DNA of 64,000 nt from Nitrospira sp. GTDB lineage: Bacteria > Nitrospirota > Nitrospiria > Nitrospirales > Nitrospiraceae. Where the stretch lies: contig JADYYH010000008.1 in NCBI GenBank assembly GCA_020853775.1, positions 1-64,000 of the forward strand, written 5' to 3'. Each line of letters begins with the position of its first letter. Position 1 is the first letter of the stretch. The notes under the pieces are model-generated. The model saw nothing but the letters and a program-made list of their open reading frames with translations, searched no databases and was not told the DNA's origin. Below are positions 45,001-60,000 of this stretch, piece by piece. Both the position numbers and the translations under genes were made by a program.

Positions 45001-48000
45001 CCGAATTGAGGGGTTGGTGACGATGCATGAGGTGAAAGGGGTGCCGCGGGATCAGTGGAACCGGACGACGATTCGTGAGGTGATGACGCCTCTGGCCATG
45101 ATGCAGGTCGTCGCTCCTGACACTCCGGTCCTGACCATTCTGCAGGTGATGGAACGGGAGGATATCAATCAAGTTCCGGTCATGAAGAGCGGCGACCTTT
45201 TGGGCATGATTACCAGGGACCGTTTGTTGCAGGTGCTTTCGGCACATGTGGAGATCGGGGAACGCGATCAGGTCCGTGGGGGCCGTGCTTCGGTGTCGGA
45301 ACCGTAAAGACGAGGGGATCTGCCCGCTCACCGACTGCGAAGGGAGTCAGCAGGATGACGATCGACCCGACGAGGAAGCCGTTGACGAGGATCGAGGGCT
45401 ATGTGCCGATTGAGGATTACGGCTTGGTCGGAGACGGGGCCACCGCCGCCCTCATCGGACGAGATGGGGCCTTCGCCTGGTTGTGTCTTCCCCGATTCGA
45501 CTCGCCGCCGGTATTCTGTAGTCTGTTGGATGATGCGCGGGGCGGACATTTCACGATTGCGCCGGAGCAGCTGGCGGCGTCGCGACAATTCTACGAGCCG
45601 GATACCGCGTTGTTGGTGACGGAGATGCACGCGTCCGGCGGTCTGGTGCGTGTCACGGATTCCTGCCCATTGGCGGCGGGAGCCGACCTTTCCGCAGGCA
45701 TTCCGGCCACGCGCCGCGAATTACTCCGAAGCGTCGCCGTTGTCGAGGGAACCGTGCGGCTGCGGATCCATATCGACCCCCGCGGCGGGGCTGAGGCCGA
45801 ACCGCAAGACGGAGGGGTGCGGATTCGCTGCCTGGCTCGGCCGGATCTCCATCTGCACCTGTCTTCAACGGTTCCATTGACAGGGTTGCACAGCCGGGTG
45901 ACGCTGAAGGCCGGGCAATCGCTCCATTTGCTCCTCTGTTGGCGCACGTCTCATACCCACCCACCGACTTCGATTCGGCCCAGTTGCGTGAGGATACGAT
46001 TGCCGCTTGGCGGCGCTGGCTGCGGCATCTCGACGATCACGGTCCGCAGGAGGGCCTGGTGAGGCGATCCGCCATCACCATCAAATTGCTGGACCATTTC
46101 GAGAACGGCGCCATCGTTGCGGCTCCGACCTCGTCGTTGCCGGAACGGATCGGCGGTCCGCGCAACTGGGATTGTCGTTATACCTGGGTGCGGGATGCAG
46201 CCTTTTCCGTCTACGCGCTGCACCGCATCGGGCTCTCGCATGAAGCAGCAGGATTTCTCGCCTGGGTGTTGGATGCCGCAGAGTGCGCCGGTCGGCCGCG
46301 CATCATGTATGATCTCGACGGCCGCATGCCCCCGGAAGAGCACGAAGATTCGGAACTGGAGGGATACCGGCGTTCCAAACCGGTTCGCTGGGGCAACGGC
46401 GCCGCGACCCAACATCAGCACGATGTTTACGGCGAAATTCTGGATTGCGCCTATCAATGGGCCGCCCATCACGGGGAAATTCCGGAACGATTGTGGCATC
46501 GGCTCGAATCATTGGCGGATGCGGCGGCGCGGGAATGGCGTGAGCCGGATCATGGCATCTTGGAGGTTCGCACCGGCGGGCGGCCGTTCACCTATTCAGC
46601 CGCCACGTGCCAGGTGGCATTGGACCGTGCGTCCAGAATGGCTGAGCGGTTTAAATTGCCTGTATCCGGGCGGCACTGGACAGGAACAGCGGAGGATATT
46701 CGACGGGCGATTCTAGACGAGGCCTGGGATCCGCACATCCGTTCATTGACCGACCATCTGGGTGGAGGCGGGTTGGACGCAAGTCTCTTAGTCTTACCGC
46801 TTCGTCGGGTGGTCGGCGCAGATCACCCGAAAATGATGGCGACGACTCGCGCGATCACCGAACGACTGGGCGCAGGACAAGGCCAGCTCTATCGTTACTT
46901 GCCGGATGAATCGCCGGGCATGAGGGCGCGTTTCTTCTGTGCAGCTTCTGGCTCATGGATACTCTCGCCATGCAGGGTCGTGTGGATGAGGCGTTGCAGT
47001 TGTACGATTCCCTCTGTGTACGGGCCGGACCATTGGGATTCTTGCCGGAAGAGATCGACCCTGCGACCGGCGCGTTTCTTGGTAACTATCCCCAGGCGTT
47101 CAGCCATATCGGGTGATATCGAGTGGAGTCAACTTGGCGGGACTCTTGAAGAAGAGACCCACACGGAATGAATAAGGGGAAAGGATCTGATGTCATGGTG
47201 CCCCCGTGCATTTCATCAAATCCGGACAGGCGATGCACGAGATGCCGTTGGCCGCGACGATCGGACGCGCTCAGGTCCTCGATCCTCGGAGAAGATCTCG
47301 CATTCAGGCTGCAGATGCGCAGGGGCATGGAGGTCGAGGGGAGATGGGCCGACGATCGACCGGGCTTCCGGAGAAGAGAAGGGCCCTCGGATTCCTGAGC
47401 CGATGGTCTTCGATCTCGTGCGTCCTCTCGGTGCCAGACGCGGGGAGGTGGAATTTAATACGTTGGGGCTTGTACCGCTCACCCGCAAAACGAGGAAGGT
47501 GGACGACGTTACCGATCTGCTGGGCTTGGTGCGGCGGAGTCCTGATACCCAAGGTGTCGAATGGGCGCCGGAGGCTGAATTCGTTTTGACGGATGGAATC
47601 GCGCTTGAGTAAGAGTTGCCGATGGAGAATGTTTCCGTCGAAGCCTACAAGACGACCGTACTGGGCACCGTCCGGGCGCCGCTTGCACCCGATCCAAGAG
47701 AGCCGACAAGATCGCTAGGATCGTACCAATCTTCAATAGAAGGGAGGCCTGTGTTATGAGCGGAGTATCCGTAGAAACTGTCATCCCCACGATTGTTGCC
47801 ATGTCTGCGACAGTGGGACTCATTATTCTTCGGGTCGCCTTCGTGTTTGTGCTTGGCTATATCGGTATTCGGTTTGCTCGTCTTGGATTGCAGCAGCTGG
47901 AGCGACTGATGATTCTGGCTAGCGACGAGTTGGATAAGGGTTCCGGAACGGCCCCAAAACGGGCAGCGACGCTGACAGGTATCCTGAGGACCATCGCATT

Positions 48001-51000
48001 GACCGCGATTTGGGCGATCGTCATCATCGAATCGCTGCAATTAGTTGGATTAAACATCGCCCCGATTTTGGCCGGCGCCGGGATCTTAGGCCTCGCCGTC
48101 GGCTTCGGCGCGCAAAATCTGGTGCGCGATCTGATCAGCGGCTTCTTCATCATTCTGGAAGATCAGATCCGGTTGGGAGATGTGGCCGTGATCAACGGGA
48201 CCGGCGGGGCGGTGGAGACCATTACCTTCAGGACGATCTCGTTACGCGATTTCTCCGGCGTGGTGCACATTTTCCCCAACGGTGGAATCACCACCTTGTC
48301 CAATATGACCAAGGATTGGTCGGCGTTCGTCTTGGATATGGGCGTAGCCTATCGAGAGGATACCGATCGGGTGGTTGAGGTGATGCGGGCGGTGGGGGAA
48401 GGGTTGCGCCAGGATGAGGCGTTTGGCACGCTGATCATGGAACCGATCGAAATCGTGGGGGTCGAAAACTTTGCCGATAGTGCGGTGACGATTCGCGCGC
48501 GAATCAAAACGAAACCGGCTGAACAATGGAAGATCGGGCGTGAATACCGCCGCCGTCTCAAGAAGGCATTCGATGCCCAGCGGATTGAGATTCCCTTCCC
48601 GATGCGCACCTTGTTGCTGGGCGAAGACAATCCCCCGTTGAAGGTGGAGGTGATCACCGGTTTGGGGCTTGGGAAGCCTTAATCGCTTGATCCTTCGAAT
48701 CGGTCAGCGGTCTGATTCGGCCTTGACGGTCTTGCGAGGTCCGGTGTCCTTCATGTGAACGGCCAGAGAGGCCATGGCCATGGGCATCGCTTCCGCTACG
48801 TCCTGCCGGCGACGATAATCATCCAGTCGTCGATGGACGATGCCGTTCGACAGGCCGGGATAATACCCCTTCAGCGCTTGTATCCCGGTCGTCGCGGTCA
48901 GCCCGTCGCAGTGATGCCGCATCTCGCGCAGCCGTTGCGTGATCCGCTGTCGCGCGGCGACCTGAAACGCCTCGGCCAACTCCCACACCGTCGTGCGGCC
49001 TTCTAATCTGGTTTGCTGCTCGGCATAGAGTACCGAGGCTATCAGGGCCAGCAGGTCTTCCCCGACCGACTCAATCCGGTTCTGCACCCGTTGCTCGTCT
49101 TGAAACGCAGCCTGGAAGCGCGCCATCGCATAAAAAATTTCCCGCGCCAGGCGTCGGCTGGTTCGTTCGACATACCGGACAACCGGTCTGACCTGAGGAT
49201 GCGCAAGGGCCTGGCCCGTCGGCAGCGGGCGTCTCACCCAGTGCCGCAGGTACCAGGGTACATAAAACCCCGCCAGCTTTATGGCATGTCTGAGTTGGTC
49301 GAGTATCGACAGGTCGCCCGAATAGAGCGGCTTCGCGCGTTCGAGATGCTGGCTCAACCCTTCCCGCACGATAAAGGGGCGCAGGATGTCCGTGGCTCCC
49401 TCACCGATGCGATACATCTCGGCGTCACGCACAAGTTGCTCGACCCCGAAGGCCGCTTCGCCGCGCGCCATTTTGGACGCCGCGGTTTCATAGCCCATGC
49501 CGCCGAACAGGATCTGCGCGTCGCGGAGAAATTGAATCGTATGCTCGGAGCAGAAGATCTTGGCGACCGCCGCTTCGATGCGAATGTCATGACGATGGTG
49601 ATCAGCCAGTCGCCACACCAGCATTGAAAGCGCTTCCATGGCGAACAAATGTCCGGCCATGTCTCCGATCCGGATCTGCTGGGTTTGGCGATCCGCCAGC
49701 GGTTTTTGAAAGGTGACGCGCGCATTGGCGCGATCCAAGGTCGGTTGCCAGGCCTGCTTCGCCATGCCGAGACAAATGGCCGGAATGCTGATGCCGCGAC
49801 CCACGTTCAGAATCGTCAGGGCATATTTCAATCCCTTTCCAATCTCGCCGATTACATTTTCGATTGGAACCCGGACGTGCTGCATCGTCATGTGGGCGTT
49901 CTCGATACCGCGGCACCCTTCGAACTGGCAGCGTTGACGGACCAAGACGCCTGGTGCGGACATGTCCAGGATGAAGGCCGTATGAACCCGGTCATCCGCT
50001 CCATGTCCCTCGGGAACCGGCATCCAGGTTGTCTGCCCATCGCGCAGCACTCGTCGTGCCGGGACGCGGGCGATGAGTGTGACATACCGCGCGATCGGTC
50101 CATTCGTGCACCAGAGTTTTTCGCCGCTGACGAGGAAGTGGCTGCCATCGGCGCCGAGGACCGCTTCCGTCCGCACATTGGCGGCATCGGAGCCGGTCAG
50201 CGGTTCCGTGAGGGCAAATGCCGAGAGCGCTTCTGTTGCGACCAGCGGAAGATATCTCCGCTTCTGGTCTTCATTGCCGAACAAGAGGATCGGCATGGCG
50301 ATGCCGATGGACTGCGGCACGGCCACCGTCAAGGCGAGAATGTTGCTCCAGCTCGCGATCAACGTGAGGACGCGCCCGTAATTGGTATAGGAGAAGCCCA
50401 GACCCCCGTAGGCCTTTGGAATTTTCATGCCGAAGGCTCCGAGCTTGAACAGGCCGCGGATTACCGCCTCGGGAATTTTTGCCTCGCGCTCAATCTCCTC
50501 CGGGTCCACCTCCTGCCGCAGAAATGCTTCGATCTGTCTGCAGAAGGCCGCGCCGGCCGCGTGTTCTTCGGGGGGCTCTGGAGGCGTCAGCAGCAGCTCG
50601 AAGTCCGGCCGCCCATCGAAGAGCCCGGCGAGAAAACTTGCGCCGGACAATCGTTCACGTGCTTCCTCGATCCGTTCGAATCCTTTGAACAGCGTGCTCA
50701 TGAATGACCTCACTCGGTCTGTGCACTCAATGATCTCTGAACTGTCTGTCGCGATACTGCGCCAAAGCACCAGCCAATCTGGCTTTTAACTCCAGCCGCT
50801 TGGGTTTTCCCGTCGAGGTATAGGGCACGTCATCACCCAGCAGCACAACCTTGGGTTGTTTCGCGAACGGGAGCCGCGTGCGGCAATGCGCCAGGAGATC
50901 GGCCTCACTCGGTGGAGATGTGGGATCTTTCGGGACGACATAGGCCGCAATTTCTTCGCCGTAATAACGATTTTCGAACGGCAGGGCCATGGCAAACCTC

Positions 51001-54000
51001 ACGGCCTGGTGCGTTTTCAAGACGTCATCGATTTCCAGAGGCGAAATGTTCACCCCGCCGCGGATGATGAGTTCCTTCAAGCGTCCCGACACGAAAAAGA
51101 ACGGCCGGCTTACCTCATCGATAAGATAAAACCCTTCGTCTCCCGACCGGAACCATCCCCACTGGAAGGCGGCTTCGTTGGCATCGTCCCGCTTGAAATA
51201 GCCGGCGCAGACAGTGCGACCACGAATACAGATTTCTCCGCGAACGGCCGGAGGCAGCGACCGTCCGTGCTCGTCGAGAATCGCCATGAGGTTGTGTCGG
51301 AGCGGCACTCCGACGGAGGGGAATTCATATCCGGTCAACCAATGGCGGTGCTGCTCCTGCGTCAGATCGTTCGGCAGAAAACAGGAGTAACAGGTCGTTT
51401 CGGATAGGCCGTAGCCATGGCGGATGGGGACACCAAAGCGATCCTCGAAGTGCGCGGCAGTATCTTTCAACAAGGGCCCGGCGCCACAGATCAGGCCGCC
51501 GAGACGGCTCAGATTGTAGGTGGTGATGTCTTCATCGGCATCGAGGAGAAATTCGAGCAGCGTGGGCACGACGCTGACCGAGGTGACCTGTTCCGCATGG
51601 ACCCGACGCCAGAAGCTCTCGGTCTTGAATCTCCGGTTTAGCACCAGACTGCCCTTGCAGTACAAGGGGGTGATCAGTGTCACGACGATGCCGTTCACAT
51701 GGTGGATGGGCAGCACGCACATCAGACGATCAGTGACGCAGAAGCCATGTGACGCGGCGATGGCATCCGCATCGATCAAGAGATTGGCCATCGTCAGGAT
51801 GACCCCTTTAGGCGGACCGGTTGTGCCGGACGTGTAGACGATCAGCGCATGGTCATCGAGCCCGGAGCTTGACGGGGAGCGGCGGAGCGAGCGGGTAGCC
51901 ACGTGCGGAGAAGATCTTCCTCCGGTCCTGTGGTTATCGAGCACACCGGCATCGCCGAGCGCGATGACGTTGCGCAACGTCGGGATGTCCGATTGGAGCG
52001 CGCAGACCTCGTCATACGCGTCCTGCCAGCAGAAGACCGTCGACACCTCGGAATGTTCGAGAATGTAGCGTTTCTTTTCGAGCGGTTCCTCGACGTTGAT
52101 CGGCACGACTGCGAGTCCCAGCGTCCAGGCTGCGAAATAAGTCAGTACCGTCACGTCATGGTTGAAGAGCAGCGTGGCGATCCGGTCTCCCCGGGTCAAG
52201 CCGAATCTGGTATGGAAGACGCCGGCGAGGCGTTCGACGATCGCCCCCAGTTCGGCATAGGTGTAGGTCCTGTGAACACGGCGCTCGTCGTCGAAGAACG
52301 TGAGGGCATTTCGCGTGACGAGCTGCGGATCGTAGATGCGGGAACGAAAGAATTCCGCAAACGAAGCCCAGGGCACATCTGCCGTGTGTCCCGCCGCGTC
52401 GCGCGCCTGCTCGATCTGGTCACGTACGTCGCTCAAGAGGTTCATAGGCCTTTGGCCCCGGACCGGTGTACAACGCCCGTGGTCTGATCAACCGGTTGTG
52501 CTCCTGCTGCTCGATGACATGCGCGCACCAGCCGGTGAGGCGCGAACAGACGAACAACGGCGTGGACAGTTCACGCGGAATGCCCATTAACAGATAGGCC
52601 ACGGCCGTATAAAAATCGAGATTCGGGCGCAGTCCTTTTTCCTCCAACATGAGCCGATCGAGTGTGGCGGCGATCTGATACCAGTTGCGGTCGCCGCAGA
52701 GATCGCTCAATCGCTCGGCGTGGCGCTGGATGATGGCCGAGCGGGCATCGCCTTGCCGGAGCACGCGGTGGCCGAAGCCCATCACGCGCCGTTTATGCGC
52801 CAGCTGGTCGCGCAGCCAAAATTCCACATGCTCCGGCCGGCCGATCTCGATCAACATCGCGGCCACCGCTTCATTGGCCCCTCCATGGAGCGGGCCTTTG
52901 AGCGTGGCCACTGCCGCCGTGATGGCGCCATGCAAGTCGGTGAGGGTGGAGGCGGTGACCCGGGCGGCGAAGGTGGAGGCATTGAACTCATGTTCCGCAT
53001 ACAGAATCAGCGAGACATTCAGCGCCTTGGCCATGGCTGCCCCGATCTCACCATAGCGGGGACCGGCGACGAGGCTCAGCAGGTTTTCTGCGAAGCTTCC
53101 GTGGGAATCGGGCGTTGCGGGTTGCCGCTCCGTCATGACCTGGTAGCTGGCCGCAATCAGTTGGGGAATCTGCGCGAGCAACCGCACCGATTTATGGAGA
53201 TTCGCGTCGCAGGATCCGTCCTGCGCATCCGGATCACTGAGCCCAAGCAGGGAAATCCCGGTCCGCAACACGTCCATCGGATGCATGCCGGGGCGCAGAC
53301 TCTCCACGAAATGCTGCGTCTGTTCCGGGAGTCGACGATGGCGCACTAAGAGGTGTGAGAATTCCTCCAGTTCCGTTCTACCGGGCAGGTGCCCGAAGAG
53401 CAGAAGGTAAGCAACCTCTTCGAAACTGCTCTGCTCGGCGAGGTCGCCGATCGCATACCCTCGATACCGCAGTCCGGCTTCCCCTTCGTCCACCTGGCAG
53501 ATGGCCGACTCGCCGGCAATCACACCCTCCAGGCCCGGGCTATATTCAGGATGTTCCTGCGTCTTCGCCGTTGGCTGTTCCTGCATGGTCTGGTTCATAG
53601 GGCCTCCGCATCGATGCTCTGCCATCCTCGTATCGAATCACGTCGTACAGTTCCTGCCTGGTCATCATATGATCGAGCCAATTCCGCTGGGAGCCGAAGA
53701 ACTTCAGTTCCGACAGCAGCTTGTCCACCGCCCGCGCCGCGACTCGTAAGGCGCTGACGGGAAACAGCACCGCTTGGTAGCCCAGTGCTTGAAACTCATC
53801 CACGCTGAGATAGGGCGTCCGGCCGAATTCCGTCATGTTGGCGATCAATGGCACACGAATGCCTGCGTTCCGTATCTCCCGCGAAAAGATTCCAAATTCT
53901 TCGACTGACACAAGGGCCTCTGGAAACAGCAGGTCTGCACCGGCTTCCGCATAGGCCTTGGCCCGTTGAATCGCGGCGTCGAGGCCATCGACGGCTCGCG

Positions 54001-57000
54001 CATCGGTGCGCGCCACGATCAGAAAATGTCGACTGCGTCTGGCCTGCACCGCAGCATTGATTTTGGCAACCATGTCGCCGAGGGGAATGACGCGTTTACC
54101 CTCCAGATGCCCGCACTTTTTGGCCGCCTCCTGGTCTTCGATCTGCATGCCGGCGACTCCGGCGCGCTCGAATTCACGGACTGCGTCCATCACGATCGAA
54201 GGAGGCCCATATCCCGTGTCCGCATCCACGATGGTAGGAATGGCGACAGATCTGGCGATGCTTCCTGCTGTTTCCGCCATCTCTGTCAACGAAATCAGGC
54301 CGATGTCCGGCAGACCGCGCGCCGCAGACACAGCGGCTCCGGACACGTAGACGGCTTCAAACCCCGCCCGTTCGATCTGAAGGGCAGTCAGCGCATTGCA
54401 GGCTCCCGGGATGGCCACCGTGCGACCGGCCAAGACCGCACGCAATTGTTGTCCTTTGTCGCCAGTCGAATGATCGAATGTCATGAGCGCACCCTCAACA
54501 GTGGCATGCATGCGGCAATGTCTTGCTGTTCCTCAAGGTGCCACACCAAGTCGATCAGACGGTCGAGTTGCGCACGATCGATGCGTCTGGACGCCAGGCG
54601 TCGGAGTTTGTCTTCCACTTCCTCATCAGAGAGCGGATGGCCGGGATGACCGAGGGGTTGGTCTATTTGCCGGCTGTAGGTCGAGCCTCGCGACGTTCTG
54701 ATCGTGAGGCGAGTCGGCATGGTCATCGGGTAGCGATGTTCGAGTTCCGACAATTTCACGACATGGATGTGTTTCATCAGCTCGTGGAGACGTGGATCTC
54801 GCAGCCGTTTGGGGCTGAACGAATTCATGTTCACGCGGCCATCCACGAGGGCCACCGCCACGCAGTAGGGGAAGCTGTGGTCGGCCGTTTCTCTCGTGCT
54901 GGGCTGCCATTTTTCGGGATCACGACCGATGATTTCGATGGCGACGTCGTAGCTGCCGATCTCGACATCGGCCAGCTTGTCGAGCCAGGCTTTCCCTTCC
55001 GTCTCGATCAGCTCCGCTCGCAACGCCAGCGCGGCTTCGACGGCGCTTTGCGCGTGGTATTCCACGGGGAAGTGTTTGATGCAGGTCTTGAGAATTTTGA
55101 AGGGAACCGGCTCGCCGCCCGGCATGGCCTCGCCTCCCAACATCGGCAGTTCAAATAGGCCGGAGACCAGTTTCATGAACCCCTTCTCGCCTTCGAAGAT
55201 CGGGGCGGGGCCGGTCATGCCACGCCGGGCGAGCAGGGCGGCGAACATGCCGTTGCGCGCCGCGTTGGAAAAGGCGCAGGCCTTCCACATCGACAGGTCG
55301 CCGACCCTGGTCTGGCGCAATGCGATATTGGCCACGCCGGCCAGGTTGACGGCCTGGCGCGTCTGCGCTTCCGTGAGTTCGAAGACGTTGGCGATGCCGA
55401 GTGCGGAGGAGATCGGCCCATAGGTGACATGGTCCCAACCCCGAGGCCGCAAGGCGGCGGCGTCGCAGAGGCGACATTGGATTTCGTAGGCCAGGGTGAT
55501 GGCCTGAATAATGAGCTGGCCGGACGCATGCACCGTTTCCCCCGCCGCGAGGACTGCGGGGATATTGTCCGAGGGATGGGCCGGCTCTTTCGACAGGTAG
55601 GTATCGTTGAAGTCGAGGTAGCGGACCATGGCCCCATTGGCGAAGGTCGCAAGATCGGGGAGGGTCTTGTGATTCGTTCCCCATACCGTCGCCCCGCCGG
55701 GCACCTTCACGGCGAGCGCCATCTCCCGGGCGATATGGCAAGGTGCCGCTGTCCAGGCGCCGAATGCGCAGCCGACACTGTCCAGCATGCGGCGCTTGAC
55801 CTCGTGGACCACGTCACCGGGGAGATCATTGAACCGGAGCGACTGCGTATAGCGAGCCAGACGATCGGCCAGCATTGCGCCACCTCATGGCGATCACAGC
55901 AATAGGGTTATCCCGCTCGTGAACCGAGGTCGATGGAAGGCCCTCTCCGCATATGGAGTGCAGGCCGATCCAGATCTCTCCACCGCTCGTGTTCGGCGAT
56001 GACCCCAATCAGTTCCGCGATCCCTTCCCCCTTCACCGCCACGGTGCGAATCACCGTCTTGCACCATTCCCGCAAATCCCGCAGAGTCTCATCCGCGCCG
56101 TCGCGGTCGCCTTTGTTCACCACGACGATGTCCGCGATCTCCAGCAGCCCGGCCTTCATGGCCTGGACGTCGTCGCCAAGTCCCGGCGCAACCACCGCGA
56201 CGACCGTGTGGGCGACGTGCATGATGTCGACTTCGCTCTGGCCGACGCCGACCGTCTCGATGAGAATCACGTCAAAGCCGGCGGCGTCCAGGACCCGTAC
56301 GGCCTGCTGCGTGGCCTCCGCGAGCCCGCCCTGTTGACCGCGTGTCGCCATACTGCGGATATAGACCTGTGGGTCGTCCGTATGCCGCTGCATTCTGATG
56401 CGATCGCCCAGCACGGCGCCGCCCGTCACGGGGCTGCTGATGTCCACCGCGAGTACGCCGACCTTTTGTCCCAGGCGGCGATAGGCGGTGATGAGCTGAT
56501 CGATCAACGTGCTTTTTCCCGTGCCGGGATACCCCGTGACGCCGATCACGAACGCTCGATGCGGCGACGGAGCCACATGTGTCAGCACCGCCGCTCCGGC
56601 CGGCTCCCGGTTTTCGAGCCAGGTGATGACACGCGCCACGGCTCTCACATCCCCGGCTTCGACCTGTTTGGCGAGCTCGGCGGCATCCTGCGTGACTAAA
56701 CGATGCGCAGCGATGTGGTTCACGTCACACCTTCAGGGCCGGTTGTCTGATACGAGATGGCGATACCTGCGAAAGCCGCGAATGCGGAGGATGTCCGATC
56801 ACTGCGCTCAGCTGCCGCGCGCAGTCGAGTATCAGCTCTTCATCCACTGCGACCGGAGCTCCGGAAGCCTTCAGGGCAAACACCACGTCTTCGGTTGCGA
56901 CGTTGCCCGACGCGCCGGGCGCATAGGGACAGCCGCCGAGGCCGCCTGCCGAACAATCGAACGCCGTGATCCCGTAGCCCTCCCAGGCCGCAAGCACAGT

Positions 57001-60000
57001 GGCGATGGCCATGCCGTAGGTGTCATGGACATGGAGCGACAGGCGGATCGGGTCGATATGCGGCATGACGACATCCAGCAAGGCGCGCATGTCGGCGGGC
57101 GAGCCCCTGCCGAGCGTGTCTCCGAGAGAGACGTCATCCACACCGAGATCGAGCAGCCGTAACATGACATCCAAGGTCCGCTGCGGCGCCATGCGACCCT
57201 CATAGGGACACCACAGGGCGGTGGAGATGTAGCCTCGCACCAGCATGCCGTCCCGTTTAGCTCCCTGGATCACCGGCGTAAACCGAAGCAGGGATTCGTG
57301 GACGGTCGCCTTGATGTTGTGGCGCGTGAAACTGTTTGAGGCTGCCGTGAAGACGGCAATCTTCTGCACCGCTGCGGCCCGTGCCCGTTCGAGGCCCCGT
57401 TCGTTCGGCACCAGAGCGGAATAGGTCACACCGGGAACCCGGTCGATGGCGCGAAAGACTTCATCGGAGTCGGCCAGTTGTGGAATGGCCGTCGGGGAGA
57501 CAAAGGAACCCGCTTCAATTTCCGTCACCCCGGTGTGTGACAGGGTATTGATCAGGTCGATCTTGCGTGCAGTCGGCACGAACAGCGCTTCATGTTGCAG
57601 TCCGTCACGGGGCGACACCTCAACGATCCGGACAGGCAACCGGCGCGACTCATGTGTGGCGTAGGACAACATCGTCCGACGTGATCGCCTCCTGCGGCTT
57701 CCGCTCGCGTGGCTGGGCCCACGAGGGCGGCCGTTTCTCGATAAAGGCTCGCAGCCCTTCGGCTGCTTCCGGCGCGCAACGGGCGCGGGCGTTGTATTCC
57801 GGACCCAAGGCCAAACGGTCCTTATCGGACAAGGCCCGCAGCCGGTGAAACAACAATTTGCTTTCCCTGGTGGCACAGGGCGCCAGCTGCATGATCGCAT
57901 CGCTCAGTTCGGTGATGCGGTCATCCAGATTGCTCTGTGGAACGACGTCATGGGCCAGGTTGTATCGCTGAGCGGTTGATGCGCAGAAGGTCTCGCCGGT
58001 CAGGCCGTACCGCCGGAGGAAGGATTCGCCCGCCTTGCGCAACAGAAACGGCGCGATGACGGCCGGAATTAACCCGAGCTTGGGTTCACTCAAGGCAAAG
58101 GTGGCTTCCTCCGCCGCCACCACGATATCGCAGACCGCCAGGAGACCGAGTCCACCGCCGAACGCCGGACCCTGCACCCGGGCGATAACCGGACAGGGAA
58201 ATTCATCGATGGCGCGAAACATGCGCAGCAGGTGATGGGCGTCACGCATCGCCGGGGTTTGGGACGCCGGCCCGTCGGACTGCATACGTTGAAGGTCGGC
58301 TCCCGCGCAAAAGACGGAGCCGGCAGCGGCCAGTACGATGCCCCTGAGCGAGGGATCATGCGCCAGGTCTTCAAAGGCTTCTCGGAGTTCCGTCGCCATC
58401 TGGTCGTCGAAGGCATTCCGGCGGTCGGGCCGATTGAGTGTCACCCGCGCCATGGCGCCATTCGATTCAATCATGAGCCTGGTGAATGGCCGCATCTGTC
58501 CCTCCTATGGCTGCTCACATACGAAATACCGGCGCATGGGTTTCCTTCAGGGGCGACCATGCCGCGAGATCCAGGCAGAGTCCGATGACGCGGCGCGTGT
58601 CGAGAGGATCGAGAATGCCGTCATCCCACAGACGCGCACTGCTGAAATAGGGACTGCCTTCCTGCGCATATTGCCGCAGGGTTGCCTCGGTGATGCGACG
58701 GCGTTCGTCATCCGCCAGAGTGGCTTGTTCCCGCACTCGTTGTTGTGCCTTGACCGTGACCAGCACCTGCGCCGCCTGCTGTGCCCCCATGACGGAGATG
58801 CGTGCGTTCGGCCAGGTGAACAGAAACCTCGGGCTATACGCCCGCCCGCACATGGCATAGTTGCCGGCTCCATGAGAGGCGCCGATCAGGATCGTGAATT
58901 TGGGGACTTCCGCCGTCGATACCGCCTGGACCATCTTCGCGCCGTCTTTGATGATGCCCCGGCTTTCATAGTCCTTCCCGACCATGAAGCCGGTGATGTT
59001 CTGCAAAAACACGAGGGGCACGCGGCGCTGGGCGCAGAGCTGGACGAAGTGCGCGCCCTTCAGGGCCGATTCCGACAGCAGCACGCCGTTGTTGGCCACG
59101 ATTCCCACCAGGTGGCCCATCCACTGCGCGAAGCCACAGACGAGCGTGGGGCCGTAGCGCGCTTTGAATTCGTGGAAGCGGCTGCCGTCCACGAGCCGCG
59201 CGATGACCTCCCGGACTTCCCATTGTTGCCGCGGGTTGGCGGGGATGAGCCCATAGAGATCCTCGGCTGGATACACCGGTTCGTCGATCTGTCCTCGCCG
59301 GAGCTTCGGAGGTCGTCGTCCTAAGGTGGCCATGATCGAACGGCAGATGTCCAAGGCATCACGATCGTCATCCGCCAGATGGTCGCTCACGCCGGACAGG
59401 CGCGTGTGGAGGTCCGCGCCGCCCAATTCCTCAGCGGTGACGTCTTCGCCGGTCGCAGCCTTGACCAGCGGCGGTCCGGCTAAATAGATCGTGCCGGTTC
59501 CCTTGACGATGACATTCTCATCACACATCGCCGGCACATAGGCGCCGCCGGCGGTGCACATGCCCATGACGATGGCGAGTTGAGGAATACCTGCTGCCGA
59601 CATGCGCGCCTGATTGAAAAAGATTCGCCCGAAATGGTCCTTGTCTGCAAAGACCTCGGCCTGCATTGGAAGGAAGACGCCGCCGGAATCCACGAGATAG
59701 ATGGCCGGCAGCCGGTTCTCCAGCGCAATGGCCTGCGCGCGAAGGTGTTTGGTGATGGTCATGGGGAAGTACGTACCGCCTTTGACCGTCGCATCGTTGG
59801 CTGCGATGACACAGAACCGGCCGGACACCGAGCCGATGCCGGTGATCAGACCGGCTGACGGTACCTGATTGTCGTAAAGACCGAAGGCGGCGAGCGGGCT
59901 CAGTTCCAGCCAGGGCGAGCCCGGGTCGAGCAGCGTGGAAATCCGTTCGCGTGCGGTCAGTTTGCCGCGTTGCTTGTGGAGCGAAATCGCATCGGCCGAT